Assembly: GCF_014212355.1 (NCBI RefSeq)
Contig: NZ_JACKXD010000003.1
Location: forward strand, 186,001-250,000
Length of the DNA: 64,000 nt
Source of the DNA: Halobellus ruber
GTDB taxonomy: Archaea > Halobacteriota > Halobacteria > Halobacteriales > Haloferacaceae
Direction: 5' to 3'
Part shown: positions 13,410 to 23,061 of the stretch, one piece after another
How the letters are laid out: each line of letters begins with the position of its first letter
How positions within the stretch are numbered: the first letter of the stretch is position 1
Program-made: the position numbers and the translations under genes
Notes under the pieces: generated by a model
Database searches by the model: none
What the model saw: only the letters and a program-made list of their open reading frames with translations
What the model was told of the DNA's origin: nothing

Positions 13410-16280
13410 TTACGCCGCTTCGAGTTCGATCGACGGCCGGAAGGGGACCGCGCCGGCCTCGTCGTCGGCCTCGACGTCGACGACGATCTCGGCGTCGAAC
13501 TCGGCGCCGAGGAAGTCCGCGGCGTCCCGGTAGACCGCCGCCTCGTCGAGGTCCGACAGCGCGGCGAGTTCGTCGGCGTCACGCGCTCGTGCGAACTCGA
13601 TCAGTTCCGACACCAGATCGTTGACCGCGTCGCCCCGGTCCCGGAGGTCGGGGTCACTCATCACCTCGCTCATCACCGCGCCCTGGTCTGTGCCGACCGC
13701 GGCGACGGTGCCGAACACGCCGTGCTTCCAGTCGGCCGCAACCGTCACCCGGATCCGGTCGGGGTCGGCCTCCGGAACGTCATCGTCGGCGTTCCGGAGG
13801 GACTGCTGGATCCCCTGGATGTCGTCGACCAGCCGCTCGACCTGCGTCTCGGCGGCCTCGACCCCCCGATCGAGGAACGCGTCGTCGGCCTCGGGCCACG
13901 GCGCGTCCTCCGCGGGCGTCCCCGTCAGCCGCTCGTGGAGTTCGTTCGCGAGGAACGGGACGAACGGCGCGAGCAGCCGCAGCCGGGTTTCGAGAACCTC
14001 CCGTAGCGTCCACCGCGCGCTTGGCGCCGAGAGGTCCGCGCGTCGACGGTACCACCGCAGATCCTCCTCGAAGTCGTAAAAGGCGGCCTGGCTCGCAGTC
14101 CGGGTTTCGGAGCCGTCAAGCGCCTCGGTCACGTCGGCGACGGTGCGCTGGAGCCGCGACAGCAGCCACCGGTCGGCGGTGGACGGCTCCGGCCGCTCGT
14201 CGGGACCGGGGTCGTCGATGATAGCCGCCGCACGGTTCCAGAACCGCTCCAACTGCGCCCGTACCGACTCGACCTGTTCGGTCCGCCAGTCGTAGTCCTG
14301 CCACGGCTCCGCGGAGTTCAAGAGGAAGAAGCGGACCGTGTCCGCGCCGTACTCCTCGATCGCGGCGTCGGGCAGGACGACGTGGCCCTTCGACGACGAC
14401 ATCTTCTCGCCTTCGAGCAGCCCCATCCCCATTATCACGATCCCCGCGGGCCACTCCTCGGGATCGAACAGCTCCGCGTGGTGCAGCAGGTAGAACGTGA
14501 GGTGATTCGAGATGAGGTCGTTCGCGGAGAACCGGTAGGTCACCGGGTACCAGTACTGCCACTCCGCGCGGAGGTCCAGCGCCCGCTCGTCGGGGTCTTC
14601 GACCGCATCCTCGCCGTAGAACAGCGCGTCGAAGAACTCCCGGTCAAGGTCCTCGATCGGGATCTCACCCAGCCGGTGGGCGATGGTGTAGTACGCCATA
14701 TAGATCGTCGAGTCCGACAGCGGCTCGATCACGAACTCGTCGTCCCACGGCAGCCGGGTCCCCAGCCCGTAGTTCCGGATACAGGGCCACTCGTTCAGCC
14801 AGTCGATGGTGTGGTCGTACTCCCCGCGGGTGTTCTCGGGGATTGCCTCCATCCGGGAGACGGCGTCGTGGGCCTTCGCCTTCCAGGCCTCGTCGTTGTA
14901 CCGCAGGAACCACGTGTCCTGTTCGGCGACCACGACGTCGCCGCCGCACCGGCAGACGACCTCCTCGGAGAACTCCCGCATCGAATCGAACGCCCCCGAC
15001 TCCCGGTGGGCGTCGCGGAACCGCCCGCGAACCGCCTCGACGACCTCGCCGGCGAACTCGCCGTACTCCTCGTTCAACCGCCCGGAATGGAACTCGCTGT
15101 TGTAGAGTTCGCGGGTGACCGCCTCCAGGTCGGGGTCGGTGCTGGATTCGATTCCCGCCGCTTCGACCGCGGTCTTCGCGGGAATCTCGCCGTAGCCCTC
15201 GACCGAGAGGATCGGCACCGGCTCGATTTCGTCGACGGCGGCGGGGTCGATCCCATATGCCGACAGGCGGTCGTCGTCGGCCTTCGCCTCCTGGAGCGCG
15301 AGGTAGTCGTCGGGTGAGTGCGCCGGCACCGACATCACCACGCCGGTGGCGTTGTCGGCGTCGACGAAGTCGGCGGGCAACACCAGCACGTCGTCGCCGG
15401 TCACGGGGTTCTCGACCCGCCGGCCGACCAGGTGGTCGCCGGCCACGGTGCGCTTCGGGGTGACCTCCCGGCCCTGGAGTTGGAGCTTCTCGACGGCGGG
15501 CGCGGAGACGAACCACTCCTCGCCGTCGACGTCGGCGAGCACGTAGCTGGCGTCGGGGTCGATGTAGGCGTTGGTGACGCCGCGGACGGTCTCGGGCCGA
15601 AGCGTCGCCATCGGGACCACGGTGTCGCCGTGGCCGAACCGGATCAGGGTGTACTCCTGGAACTCCGCTTCCTCGCCTTCAAGGAGGTCGTGGGTGGTGA
15701 CGGGCTGCTCCTCGTTGGTGCAGTACTTCACGGGGTGGAGGCCCTTCTCCAGGAGGCCCCGCTCTTTCAGCGTCTCGTACTGCCAGGTGATGAACTTCGA
15801 GTAGCGGTCGTCGTTGGTGGTGAACTCCCGGCGCCAGTCGATCGAGAGGCCGAGATCGCGCATCCCCTTCTTGTAATGGTTCTCGATGAAGTGCCGGGCG
15901 TACCCCATCGGGGTCTCCAGCTCTTCGAGGGTGTCCTCGGCGACGTTGTAGGTGTCGCGGAGGACCGACAGCTGGTCCTCCTCGCCCTTCTTCAGCCGCT
16001 CGACCGCGCCGATGATCGGCGTACCGGTGACGTGCCACGCGATCGGGAAGAGGACGTTGTCGCCCTGCTGGCGCCGGTACCGGGCGTAGACGTCCGGGAC
16101 GGTGTAGGTCCGGGCGTGGCCGATGTGCATCCCGCCGCTGGGGTACGGGTACGGGACGGTGATGAACGTGGGGTCGTCGTCGCCGCCCGCCGCGTCGGCG
16201 GGGTCGGCCTCGTAGCGGCCCTCCTCGGCCCACCGCTCCCGCCAGCGGGCTTCGAGCGCTTGCGGGTCGTAGTCGCTCAT
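13410..16280 (-). CDS. leuS: Leucyl-tRNA synthetase
   Basis: Charges tRNA-Leu. The protein has 956 residues with class I signatures: PYPSGGMHIGHART near the N-terminus and KMSSSKG near residue 625. Between them lies the CP1 editing domain with the threonine-rich region and the conserved LRPETVRGVTNAYI. The C-terminal part is the anticodon-binding helical bundle (WTLREVLETRLRLLAPFVPFLANELHE). The ATG at 16280 starts MSDYDPQALEARWRERW, which fits the family; the upstream open frame is antisense to the HAD and npdG region. A TATA-like stretch lies within the 100-nt gap to the divergent HAD gene. Confidence 0.97.
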   Translation of the reverse strand: MSDYDPQALEARWRERWAEEGRYEADPADAAGGDDDPTFITVPYPYPSGGMHIGHARTYTVPDVYARYRRQQGDNVLFPIAWHVTGTPIIGAVERLKKGEEDQLSVLRDTYNVAEDTLEELETPMGYARHFIENHYKKGMRDLGLSIDWRREFTTNDDRYSKFITWQYETLKERGLLEKGLHPVKYCTNEEQPVTTHDLLEGEEAEFQEYTLIRFGHGDTVVPMATLRPETVRGVTNAYIDPDASYVLADVDGEEWFVSAPAVEKLQLQGREVTPKRTVAGDHLVGRRVENPVTGDDVLVLPADFVDADNATGVVMSVPAHSPDDYLALQEAKADDDRLSAYGIDPAAVDEIEPVPILSVEGYGEIPAKTAVEAAGIESSTDPDLEAVTRELYNSEFHSGRLNEEYGEFAGEVVEAVRGRFRDAHRESGAFDSMREFSEEVVCRCGGDVVVAEQDTWFLRYNDEAWKAKAHDAVSRMEAIPENTRGEYDHTIDWLNEWPCIRNYGLGTRLPWDDEFVIEPLSDSTIYMAYYTIAHRLGEIPIEDLDREFFDALFYGEDAVEDPDERALDLRAEWQYWYPVTYRFSANDLISNHLTFYLLHHAELFDPEEWPAGIVIMGMGLLEGEKMSSSKGHVVLPDAAIEEYGADTVRFFLLNSAEPWQDYDWRTEQVESVRAQLERFWNRAAAIIDDPGPDERPEPSTADRWLLSRLQRTVADVTEALDGSETRTASQAAFYDFEEDLRWYRRRADLSAPSARWTLREVLETRLRLLAPFVPFLANELHERLTGTPAEDAPWPEADDAFLDRGVEAAETQVERLVDDIQGIQQSLRNADDDVPEADPDRIRVTVAADWKHGVFGTVAAVGTDQGAVMSEVMSDPDLRDRGDAVNDLVSELIEFARARDADELAALSDLDEAAVYRDAADFLGAEFDAEIVVDVEADDEAGAVPFRPSIELEAA

Positions 16281-16382
16281 ACCTGTCCCCTGGCGACGCC
16301 GCGGTAAAATATCTCCTAACTCGGGGCGGGCGAAATCCCGCCGAGACGCAAACGTAAAGCCGCCGGCCGACGGCTCGCCGGT

Positions 16383-17261
16383 ATGCACGCGGACGCGGTC
16401 GTCCTCGACATCGACGGGGTGTTGATCGACGTGGCCGACTCCTACCGGCGCGCGATCGTCGAGTCCGTCGAGCGGCTGTACGGCCGGACGGTCGACCGCG
16501 CCGACGTCCAGTATTTCAAGGACGCCGGCGGGTTCAACAACGACTGGGACGTGACCGACGCGGTCGCGCTGTACGTCCTCGCCGACGAGCGCGACCCGCT
16601 GGACCTCCCGGCGTTCGCCGAGCGGATCCGCGAGGCAGGTGGCGGTCTCGCCGCCGCCAAGTCGGTCCTCGAAGACGACCTCTCTTCCGACGACCTCGCG
16701 GCCGTCCGCGACGCGTGGGATTCGGAGGCGCTCCGCGACGCGTTCCAGGCGCTGTATCTCGGCACCGACCTGTATCGGGAGTTGGAGGGCGGCGACCCGC
16801 CGTTCGACGCGCCCGGCTACATCCACGACGAGCCGGTCCTGGTCGACCCCGACACGCTCGACCGGTTGACGTCGGGCGCAGCGGTGGGCGTCCTCACCGG
16901 CCGGCCCGCCGCCGAGGCCGACATCGCGCTGGACCGCGTCGACCTCGACGTCCCCGACCGCCACCGGTTCACGATGGACGACTGGGCGGCGGGCAAGCCC
17001 GACCCCGCGGCACTTGTCACGCTGGCCGAACGGTTCGACGCGGCGGCGGTCGCGTTCGCGGGCGACACCCTCGACGACGTGCGGACGGCGGTCAACGCCG
17101 CCGCCGAGGACCCCGACCGGGACTACCACGGGATCGGCGTGCTCACCGGCGGGCTGACCGGGGAATCGGGACGCGAGGCGTTCGAATCGGTCGGTGCCGA
17201 CGCGGTCGTCGAGACGGTCAACGACCTTCCCGGGGTCGTGTTCGGGGGCGAGGAGACGTGA
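16383..17261 (+). CDS. HAD superfamily hydrolase (TIGR01548-like)
   Basis: A haloacid-dehalogenase fold phosphatase of 292 residues. Motif I is [11 protein letters not shown] with both Asp residues, motif II is GVLTGR, and motifs III and IV are GKPDPAAL and [11 protein letters not shown]. The cap region is larger than usual. The subfamily occurs mainly in haloarchaea, and its substrate is not established as far as I know. It heads a group of plus-strand genes reaching npdG. Confidence 0.85.
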   Translation: MHADAVVLDIDGVLIDVADSYRRAIVESVERLYGRTVDRADVQYFKDAGGFNNDWDVTDAVALYVLADERDPLDLPAFAERIREAGGGLAAAKSVLEDDLSSDDLAAVRDAWDSEALRDAFQALYLGTDLYRELEGGDPPFDAPGYIHDEPVLVDPDTLDRLTSGAAVGVLTGRPAAEADIALDRVDLDVPDRHRFTMDDWAAGKPDPAALVTLAERFDAAAVAFAGDTLDDVRTAVNAAAEDPDRDYHGIGVLTGGLTGESGREAFESVGADAVVETVNDLPGVVFGGEET

Positions 17262-17315
17262 CCGCCGTGGGTGGCGACGGACACCCTTATTCCTCGGCTC
17301 GCCAAACGACGACCG

Positions 17316-17690
17316 ATGGACCTGCTCCGCGTCGAACGCCTCGGGTGGGCGACCGTCTTCGCCGCCGTGGTGGCGCTCGTGGTCGCGTACGCGCTGTTTC
17401 CGGCCGGGACCGGCGTCCCGCGGCCGGTCGTCGCGGCGGTCGTCTTCGCCCTCGTCGGACCGGTGGCCGCTCGGCTCGCCCGGAACGCGGCGTCGCCGAG
17501 TGCGAAACTCGGCGATCAGACGATCCAGTTCGTGGTCTTCTTCGTCGTCGCGGCCGGCGGGCAGGTCGGGCTGGCGACGCTGGGGTACGAGGGGTTCGGC
17601 CCCCGGCTGGCCGCGTTCGCCGCCGGGTGGCTGGTCGCGGCCCGGGCGAAGCGGCTGAACCCACGGCGGCGCGGGGAGCGCCCGGCGTGA
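17316..17690 (+). CDS. Small haloarchaeal membrane protein
   Basis: 124 residues with three predicted membrane spans (GWATVFAAVVALVVAYALF, VVAAVVFALVGPVAARLA, QFVVFFVVAAGGQVGLATL). It contains a PAGTG motif after the first span that recurs in the next gene as PVGTG. The ATG at 17316 is preferred to one 45 nt upstream because a TATA-like CCCTTAT lies about 30 nt before it. No known function. Confidence 0.7.
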   Translation: MDLLRVERLGWATVFAAVVALVVAYALFPAGTGVPRPVVAAVVFALVGPVAARLARNAASPSAKLGDQTIQFVVFFVVAAGGQVGLATLGYEGFGPRLAAFAAGWLVAARAKRLNPRRRGERPA

Positions 17691-17703
17691 ACGGGGTGGC
17701 GGG

Positions 17704-17901
17704 ATGACCGACGTCCGGCGGAACTTCCTCCGGTTCGCGACGGTCGTCGTCGTGGCCGACGCCGTGGGGCTGGGCGCGTGGTCACTCCTCCCGGTGGGGA
17801 CTGGGATCCGGACCGGCGTCCTCTTCGGGACGCTCGTGGTCGCGCCGCTGCTCGGATTCCTGCTCGTGTACGCACCGTCGGCGTCGCGAGCGGGCGGGTG
17901 A
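17704..17901 (+). CDS. Small two-span membrane protein, paralogue of its neighbour
   Basis: 65 residues with two membrane spans separated by a short LLPVGTGIRTG loop. It aligns with the first 60 residues of the preceding protein, which has ALFPAGTGVPRP at the same place, so the pair probably arose by duplication. The 13-nt spacing suggests co-transcription. Function unknown. Confidence 0.65.
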   Translation: MTDVRRNFLRFATVVVVADAVGLGAWSLLPVGTGIRTGVLFGTLVVAPLLGFLLVYAPSASRAGG

Positions 17902-17977
17902 CGCGGTGATCCCGGAGACACCGGCAGGGGTACCCGGTCACGCAACCCTTTAGCGGCGCGCAGCCACACCGACACGT

Positions 17978-18646
17978 ATGCGAATCGCACTTCTGGGCGG
18001 GACGGGCGACATCGGCGAGGGGCTCGCGCTCCGGTGGGGGTATCACTCCGGCCACGACGTCGTGATCGGCTCCCGCGACCCCGACGCCGCACACGCCGCG
18101 GCCGACGACTACGAGGCGACGTTGGAATCGCACGGCAGCGACGCGAAGATCACCGGCTTCGAGAACGCGATGGCGGCCGACCGCGCCGACGTGATCGTGC
18201 TCGCGGTCCCGCCGTACCACGTCGCCGACACCGTCGAGGCCGTCGCCGACAACGTGGGCGCCGGCGACATCCTCGTCACCCCTGCCGCGGGGCTCACCCG
18301 CGACGAGGACGGCTTCCACTACCACCCGCCGAGCGCCGGCAGCGTCACGGCCCTCGTTGCCGACGCTGCGCCCGACGAGGTCCCGGTCGTCGGCGCGTTC
18401 CACTCGCTCGCGGCCGGCCGGCTCGCCGACCTCAACGCCGACCTCGACGTCGACACCCTGCTGCTCGCCGACGACGAGGACGCGAAGGACACGGTCGCGG
18501 GGCTGGCGGCGGACATCGACGGGATCCGCCCGCTCGACGCCGGCGGGCTGGCGAACGCCGCGGAGGTGGAGTCGCTGACGCCGCTGCTCATCAACGTCGC
18601 CCAGCGGAACGACGGCCTGTCGGACCTCGGCGTGCGGTTCCGATAG
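17978..18646 (+). CDS. npdG: NADPH-dependent F420 reductase
   Basis: Transfers hydride between NADP(H) and the deazaflavin F420, linking the two pools. The Rossmann start MRIALLGGTGDIGEGLALRW is typical, followed by the NADP 2'-phosphate site GSRDPDAAHAAADDY and the VVGAFHSLAAGRLAD region of the family. The 222-residue length is normal. A TATA-like CCTTTAG about 27 nt upstream of the ATG suggests a short leader. Confidence 0.92.
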   Translation: MRIALLGGTGDIGEGLALRWGYHSGHDVVIGSRDPDAAHAAADDYEATLESHGSDAKITGFENAMAADRADVIVLAVPPYHVADTVEAVADNVGAGDILVTPAAGLTRDEDGFHYHPPSAGSVTALVADAAPDEVPVVGAFHSLAAGRLADLNADLDVDTLLLADDEDAKDTVAGLAADIDGIRPLDAGGLANAAEVESLTPLLINVAQRNDGLSDLGVRFR

Positions 18647-19160
18647 CCGAACGTTCCTGCACCCGCGCGGACAGCGGTGCCGCGCGGCAACGACCGATGG
18701 GACGCTGTGCGGCCGTCGCTCGCAGTACCGGAGTTCGGGTGCGAAGGGTTGCGAGCACCGTTGCACCCGGAGTGGGCGACGGTCGTGTGGCGCGCAATTG
18801 ATAATAAACTTTTATTATGTTTGGGTGCCGTCGTTCAGCCGATGATGGCGCTGGTACGTCTCGGATAGCACTCCGACGGTGGCACAGCCTCCAGACTGCC
18901 GCACACCAACCATCCGATGACGACACACGACAACGCCGACCCAGACGAACAGGACGAAACTGATTACCCGGACTCGACCGAGGCCGGCTCTCCAACGCGT
19001 GACGGCCGTTCGGTGCCGTTGATGCCCCGTCACGGCCCTCGGCCCGGACACCTGACCTGACCGCAATGGAACGCCGCCACGTTCGGGCGGCTATGCGGAC
19101 GGGACGTCGTCGCCGTCGAACCCGGCATCGTGGACGAAGCGACAGATCCCCGGTAGACGC
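18647..19160. other. Gene-poor region with an AT-rich palindrome
   Basis: 514 nt without a convincing gene. The perfect inverted repeat ATAATAAA-CT-TTTATTAT at 18801-18818 is the only strongly AT-rich element nearby and could be a promoter or a protein-binding site. A short acidic frame follows at 18917-19060. Confidence 0.4.
18917..19060 (+). CDS. Possible acidic micropeptide
   Basis: A 47-residue frame starting MTTHDNADPDEQDETDYPD. The first half is strongly acidic, like haloarchaeal proteins, while the second half (RHGPRPGHL) is not. It lies about 100 nt after the AT-rich palindrome. No homologue recognised, and it may be chance. Confidence 0.2.
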   Translation: MTTHDNADPDEQDETDYPDSTEAGSPTRDGRSVPLMPRHGPRPGHLT

Positions 19161-19463
19161 TCAAAACCGATCCCGGAGCTCCGTACGGAGGTCATCCAGC
19201 GAGGCCTCTTCCATCGCGAGCACTACGAGCAGGTGATAGACCAGATCCGCGCTTTCCGCCAGCAACTCCTCGCGGTCGTCGTCTTTCGCCGCCAGGATCG
19301 TCTCGGTCGTCTCCTCGCCGAGCTTCTCCAAGACGGCGTTTTCGCCCTTCTCGTGGGTAAACAGCGACGCGGTGTAGGAGCCCTCCGGGAGCGTCTCCTT
19401 CCGATCCTCGATCGTGTCGAACAGCTCGTCCAGCACCTCCGGCGGGGGAGTGTCTGCGTCCAT
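19161..19463 (-). CDS. hisE: Phosphoribosyl-ATP pyrophosphatase
   Basis: Second step of histidine synthesis: hydrolyses phosphoribosyl-ATP to phosphoribosyl-AMP and pyrophosphate. At 100 residues it is a stand-alone HisE of the MazG-like fold. The metal-binding pattern is clear: GSYTASLF, KLGEETTETILAAK and ESADLVYHLLVVL. The ATG at 19463 is about 110 nt from the divergent ZIP gene start. No other his genes are nearby, usual for haloarchaea. Confidence 0.93.
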   Translation of the reverse strand: MDADTPPPEVLDELFDTIEDRKETLPEGSYTASLFTHEKGENAVLEKLGEETTETILAAKDDDREELLAESADLVYHLLVVLAMEEASLDDLRTELRDRF

Positions 19464-19576
19464 ACCACCAGATGCCGCGGTCGGCGGAAGAATCGACCGA
19501 TTCGGGCGGGCCCGGCGGCGGGCCCGCCCGACCGCCGCCCGTCAGGATGATACGCCTTCGGTCTGGATCGGACCGT

Positions 19577-20293
19577 ATGGTACTGGTGCAGGCGCTGTCG
19601 TACACGGCGCTGGCGGTCGTGGCCGCCCTGGTCGGCGGCGTGGTCGCCGTCTACCGGCCGCCCGGCCCGCAGATGGAGAGCAACGTCCAACACTTCGCGG
19701 CCGGGGTCGTCACTGCCGCCGTCGCCGCGGAGTTGCTGCCGGAGGTCCACGAGCGGGCGCCGCAGGTCGTCGTCCTCGGGTTCGCCATCGGGGTCGTGAC
19801 GATGCTCGGGATCCACCGACTGAGCAAAACGATCGAGAAGCGCGACGTGGGCGGCCAGTTCGCGGGCGCGGCCGGCCTACTCATCACCGTCGGGATCGAT
19901 ATGCTCATCGACGGGGTGTTGATCGGGGTCACCTTCCTCGACAACCCCGACACCGGCGTCATCATCGCGGTGGCGCTGGCGATCGAGGTGCTGTTTCTCG
20001 GCGTCGCCGGCGTCGTCGCGCTCCCGCAGGGGATGGGCGTGCTCCGGAAGCTCTCGGTTCCGGCCGTGTTCGGGCTGCTGCTCGCGTCGGGCGTGACCGG
20101 CGGCGTGCTTCTGCTTGAGGGGGTGACCGGCGCCCCGATCGCGGTCATCCTCGCGTTCGGCTCGGCGGCGCTGCTGTATCTCGTCACCGAGGAACTCCTC
20201 GTGAAGGCCGGGAAGGTGCCCGAGACGCCGGTGTCGACGACGCTGTTTTTCGTCGGCTTTCTCTCGATCTTCCTGCTCGATATGTTCCACTGA
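19577..20293 (+). CDS. ZIP-family metal transporter
   Basis: 238 residues with about seven or eight membrane spans. It carries the ZIP hallmarks: HFAAGVVTAAVAAELLPEV (histidine and glutamate of the metal path) and GIDMLIDGVLIGV, where bacterial ZIPs often have HNxPEG. That loss of the second histidine cluster may alter metal choice. The ATG at 19577 was chosen because the upstream frame is Gly/Pro-rich and overlaps the hisE promoter region. Substrate (Zn, Fe or Mn) not predictable. Confidence 0.82.
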   Translation: MVLVQALSYTALAVVAALVGGVVAVYRPPGPQMESNVQHFAAGVVTAAVAAELLPEVHERAPQVVVLGFAIGVVTMLGIHRLSKTIEKRDVGGQFAGAAGLLITVGIDMLIDGVLIGVTFLDNPDTGVIIAVALAIEVLFLGVAGVVALPQGMGVLRKLSVPAVFGLLLASGVTGGVLLLEGVTGAPIAVILAFGSAALLYLVTEELLVKAGKVPETPVSTTLFFVGFLSIFLLDMFH

Positions 20294-20326
20294 GGTGCGG
20301 TAGCCCCGGGTTTTTGATCCGGCCGA

Positions 20327-22183
20327 CTACGCCGGGTGGACGGTGATCCGCTGTTTCCGGTCGATCGCGGCTTCGAGTTCGTCGGCGATGGCGCTGCCGC
20401 GGGAGACCTGGACCTCGCCGCCGCGACCCACCGTCGCCGTAAAGAGGTACTCGCCGTCGGCGCGGACCTCCACGGTCTCGCCGACGTGTTCGTCCAGCCG
20501 GATCGCCACGTGGCGGGAGGTGACCTCCGGGGTGACGGTGATGCCGTCGTCGCCGCCGCTCGGAGCGCCGCCCCCGCCGGGACTGCCGGAACCGCCGCCG
20601 TGGCCGCCGGGTCGCTCGTCGTGCGTCCGGACGTCGATGTCGATGCCGAGCCGGTCCTCGACGTCGGAGATGCGGCCGCCGCCCTTCCCGATCACGCTGG
20701 AGATGTCGTCGTCGTCGACGTAGACGATCGCGGTGTTTTGCCCCTGTAGCTCCACGTCGACGTGGCCGCGGGCGATCGATTTGATCTCGCGTTCGACCTC
20801 CTGGCGGGCCAGCCGGCTGACGCCGCTTTCCTCCTCTTGAGTGTCGCCGATCGGCACCGTGATGACCTGGCGGTTGAACGTGTAAATCTCGTACTCCGGC
20901 TTTCCGGTCTCGAAGTCCGCGACCTGTATCACCGGCCGCGCGAGGTCCTCCGCCGTGAGACCCTCGGGGACCTTCACCTCGGTCGTGACGTCGTAGACGG
21001 TGTCGACGCGGCCGTCCTCGATATAGACGACGGTGTCGACGACCTGGGGGATCATCCCGAGTTCGACCCGGCCCACCAGCCGCTGGAGCGCGTCGATCGC
21101 GCGGGTGGCGTGGACGACGCCGACCATCCCGACGCCCGCCAGGCGCATATCCGCGAACACCCCGAAGTCCTTCGTCTTCCGGACCTCGTCGTAGATGGTG
21201 TAGTCCGGGCGGACCAAGAGGAGCGAGTCGGCGGTCTTCTCCATATCCCCGCCGAGGGCGGTGTACTGGGTGATGTCGGCGCCGACCTGGAGGTCACGGG
21301 GTTTCTCCATCGTCTTCACCGCGTAGTCGCTGTCGGTCAGGAACTCCGCGACCGCCTGCGCGAACGTCGACTTCCCGGCGCCGGGCGACCCCGAGATGAG
21401 AACCCCGCGCTGGCGCTCCTTCAGGCGGTCCTTCAGTTCGTCGGCGAACTCGTAGTCCTCCAGGTCGGTCTTGACGATCGGCCGGACGGCGGTGATCTCG
21501 ATCCCGTCGGCGAAGGGCGGCCGGGCGACCGCGATCCGGTAGTCCCGGAACTGCACGATGCTCATTCCGGGCTCTGAGAGTTCGAGAAAGCCGTCGGGGC
21601 TGCTCCGGGCGGTCTCCTCGATGTCGTCGGCCCACTCCTTCATCGTGGCCTCGTCGGTCACCTCGTCGTCGATCGTCTGGTAGCTCATCTCGCCGATGGC
21701 GCCGCGTTTGGCCTTCGGTCGCGTGCCGGTCTTGAGGTGGACCGACATCGTGCGCTCGTCGAAGAAGTCCTCGATGACGAGCCCGCCGGAGCCTCTGACT
21801 CTGGGTTCGACGTAGTCGACGTCGAGGCCCTTCGCCTTCGCAACCTCGGATTGGACCACGTCGCTGGTAAGCAGCGTCGCGCCCTCCTCCTCGGCGACCG
21901 ACCGAATCAGCGCGTCGATGTCGCCCTCGTGGGCGCCGCTCGACTCGCTGGGTTTCGTCCGCCGGCCGACGTACCGGACCTCCACGGCCCCCGCGTCTGC
22001 GAGGTCGGCGAGCCGCTGGAGCTCCTCGAGCCCCTCCCACCCGGCGTCGAGGCCGTCGTTGGCCTGGGATTCGAGCTCGCCGACGACCGCCTCCGGAACC
22101 GACACCGTCGCAACGTCGCCCGACTCGACCCGCTCGGACACGCGACCGTCGATGACCGCGCTCGTGTCCGGTACGATATGCAT
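20327..22183 (-). CDS. PINc-KH ATPase (PIN/VapC-type ATPase)
   Basis: 618 residues in three parts. An N-terminal PIN domain has acidic residues (VPDTSAVIDGR, DIDALIRSVA). A VirB11/PilT-type ATPase follows, with Walker A ISGSPGAGKSTFAQAVAEF, Walker B-like TIYDEVRKTKDF and the histidine-box region VGVVHATRAIDAL. A C-terminal KH RNA-binding domain contains VIGKGGGRISDVE. A Gly-rich linker separates KH from a final small beta domain. The combination suggests ATP-driven RNA processing or decay. It is conserved across archaea, and the precise role remains open. Start at ATG 22183 (MHIVPDTSAVIDG). Confidence 0.88.
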   Translation of the reverse strand: MHIVPDTSAVIDGRVSERVESGDVATVSVPEAVVGELESQANDGLDAGWEGLEELQRLADLADAGAVEVRYVGRRTKPSESSGAHEGDIDALIRSVAEEEGATLLTSDVVQSEVAKAKGLDVDYVEPRVRGSGGLVIEDFFDERTMSVHLKTGTRPKAKRGAIGEMSYQTIDDEVTDEATMKEWADDIEETARSSPDGFLELSEPGMSIVQFRDYRIAVARPPFADGIEITAVRPIVKTDLEDYEFADELKDRLKERQRGVLISGSPGAGKSTFAQAVAEFLTDSDYAVKTMEKPRDLQVGADITQYTALGGDMEKTADSLLLVRPDYTIYDEVRKTKDFGVFADMRLAGVGMVGVVHATRAIDALQRLVGRVELGMIPQVVDTVVYIEDGRVDTVYDVTTEVKVPEGLTAEDLARPVIQVADFETGKPEYEIYTFNRQVITVPIGDTQEEESGVSRLARQEVEREIKSIARGHVDVELQGQNTAIVYVDDDDISSVIGKGGGRISDVEDRLGIDIDVRTHDERPGGHGGGSGSPGGGGAPSGGDDGITVTPEVTSRHVAIRLDEHVGETVEVRADGEYLFTATVGRGGEVQVSRGSAIADELEAAIDRKQRITVHPA

Positions 22184-22293
22184 ACCCGGAGGTTCGGTCG
22201 TCGGACTGATAAGGCTATAGACTCGGCGCCTGGGGCGGCGGCAGCGGTCCTCCGTGGCGCGAGTGACGCCGGCCCTGACGGTCGAGGGACCGC

Positions 22294-22953
22294 CTACTCC
22301 CCGGCCGATCGGTTCTGGAACCACTCCGCGAACTTCGCCAGCGCGCGGCCGCGGTGGGAGACCGCGTTCTTCTCGGCGGGACTCATCTCCGCGAGCGTCC
22401 GCCCGTCGTGTTCGAAGATGGGGTCGTAGCCGAACCCGCCGTCGCCGCGGGGTTCGACCAGCCGGCCCCGGACCGACCCGTAGAACAGCTTCACCGGGAG
22501 GGCGTCGTCGGCCGCGGGGTCGTTGCCGTCACCGTCGGCGTCCTCTGCACCCGCGGCCGCCGCGGCGCTGCGGTCCGCGCGGTCGACCGGGTCCGGCGTC
22601 GCCGCGAACGCGTCGCCGTCGCAGTACGCCAGCACGCAACGGAACGCCGCCCGCTGCGGGGCGTCGAGTTCGCTCGCCGCGAGGCGCTGGACGGTCTCGA
22701 TCCCCAGCGTATGCTCGACGTAGGCGGTGTACGGGCCGGGAAAGCCGTCGAAGCCGTCGACGAACAGCCCGGAGTCGTCGACCACGACTGGTTCGCCGGC
22801 GTGGCGGTATGCCTCCCGGGCGCCGTGGGCCGCGATCGGCCCCAACTCCGAGGCCTGGACCTCGGTGTAGTCGTAGTCCAGCTGTTCGACGCCGTCGAGG
22901 TACTCCCGGGCCTCCCGGACCTTCCCCGAGTTGGTCGTGACGTAGCGGAGCAT
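22294..22953 (-). CDS. rdgB: XTP/dITP pyrophosphatase (HAM1/RdgB family)
   Basis: Removes non-canonical purine nucleotides (XTP, dITP) before they enter nucleic acids. Key motifs: TTNSGKVREAREYL near the start, VVDDSGLFVDGFDGFPGPYTAYV and GFGYDPIFEHDGRTLAEMSPAEKNAVSHRGRA, quoted here as GFGYDPIFEHD plus EKNAVSHRGRA. An alanine- and aspartate-rich insertion of roughly 30 residues (about 130-160) enlarges the protein to 219 residues. Divergent neighbours: none; it follows DUF5808 on the same strand. Confidence 0.92.
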   Translation of the reverse strand: MLRYVTTNSGKVREAREYLDGVEQLDYDYTEVQASELGPIAAHGAREAYRHAGEPVVVDDSGLFVDGFDGFPGPYTAYVEHTLGIETVQRLAASELDAPQRAAFRCVLAYCDGDAFAATPDPVDRADRSAAAAAGAEDADGDGNDPAADDALPVKLFYGSVRGRLVEPRGDGGFGYDPIFEHDGRTLAEMSPAEKNAVSHRGRALAKFAEWFQNRSAGE

Positions 22954-23061
22954 CCGCGAGGATCTGCGACGGCGCCGGAGAAAGCCCCGTCGGTTCCGCG
23001 TCGGGACGGGAGCCCTGAGAACGGGGCGTCAGCATCGCGTCGGCGCCGCGCCGGCCGCGGC

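Noticed and set aside
13410-18092. A 1,560-residue protein starting far upstream of leuS
   Set aside because: The upstream third is antisense to the HAD, membrane-protein and npdG genes and has no LeuRS homology. The family start is at 16280.
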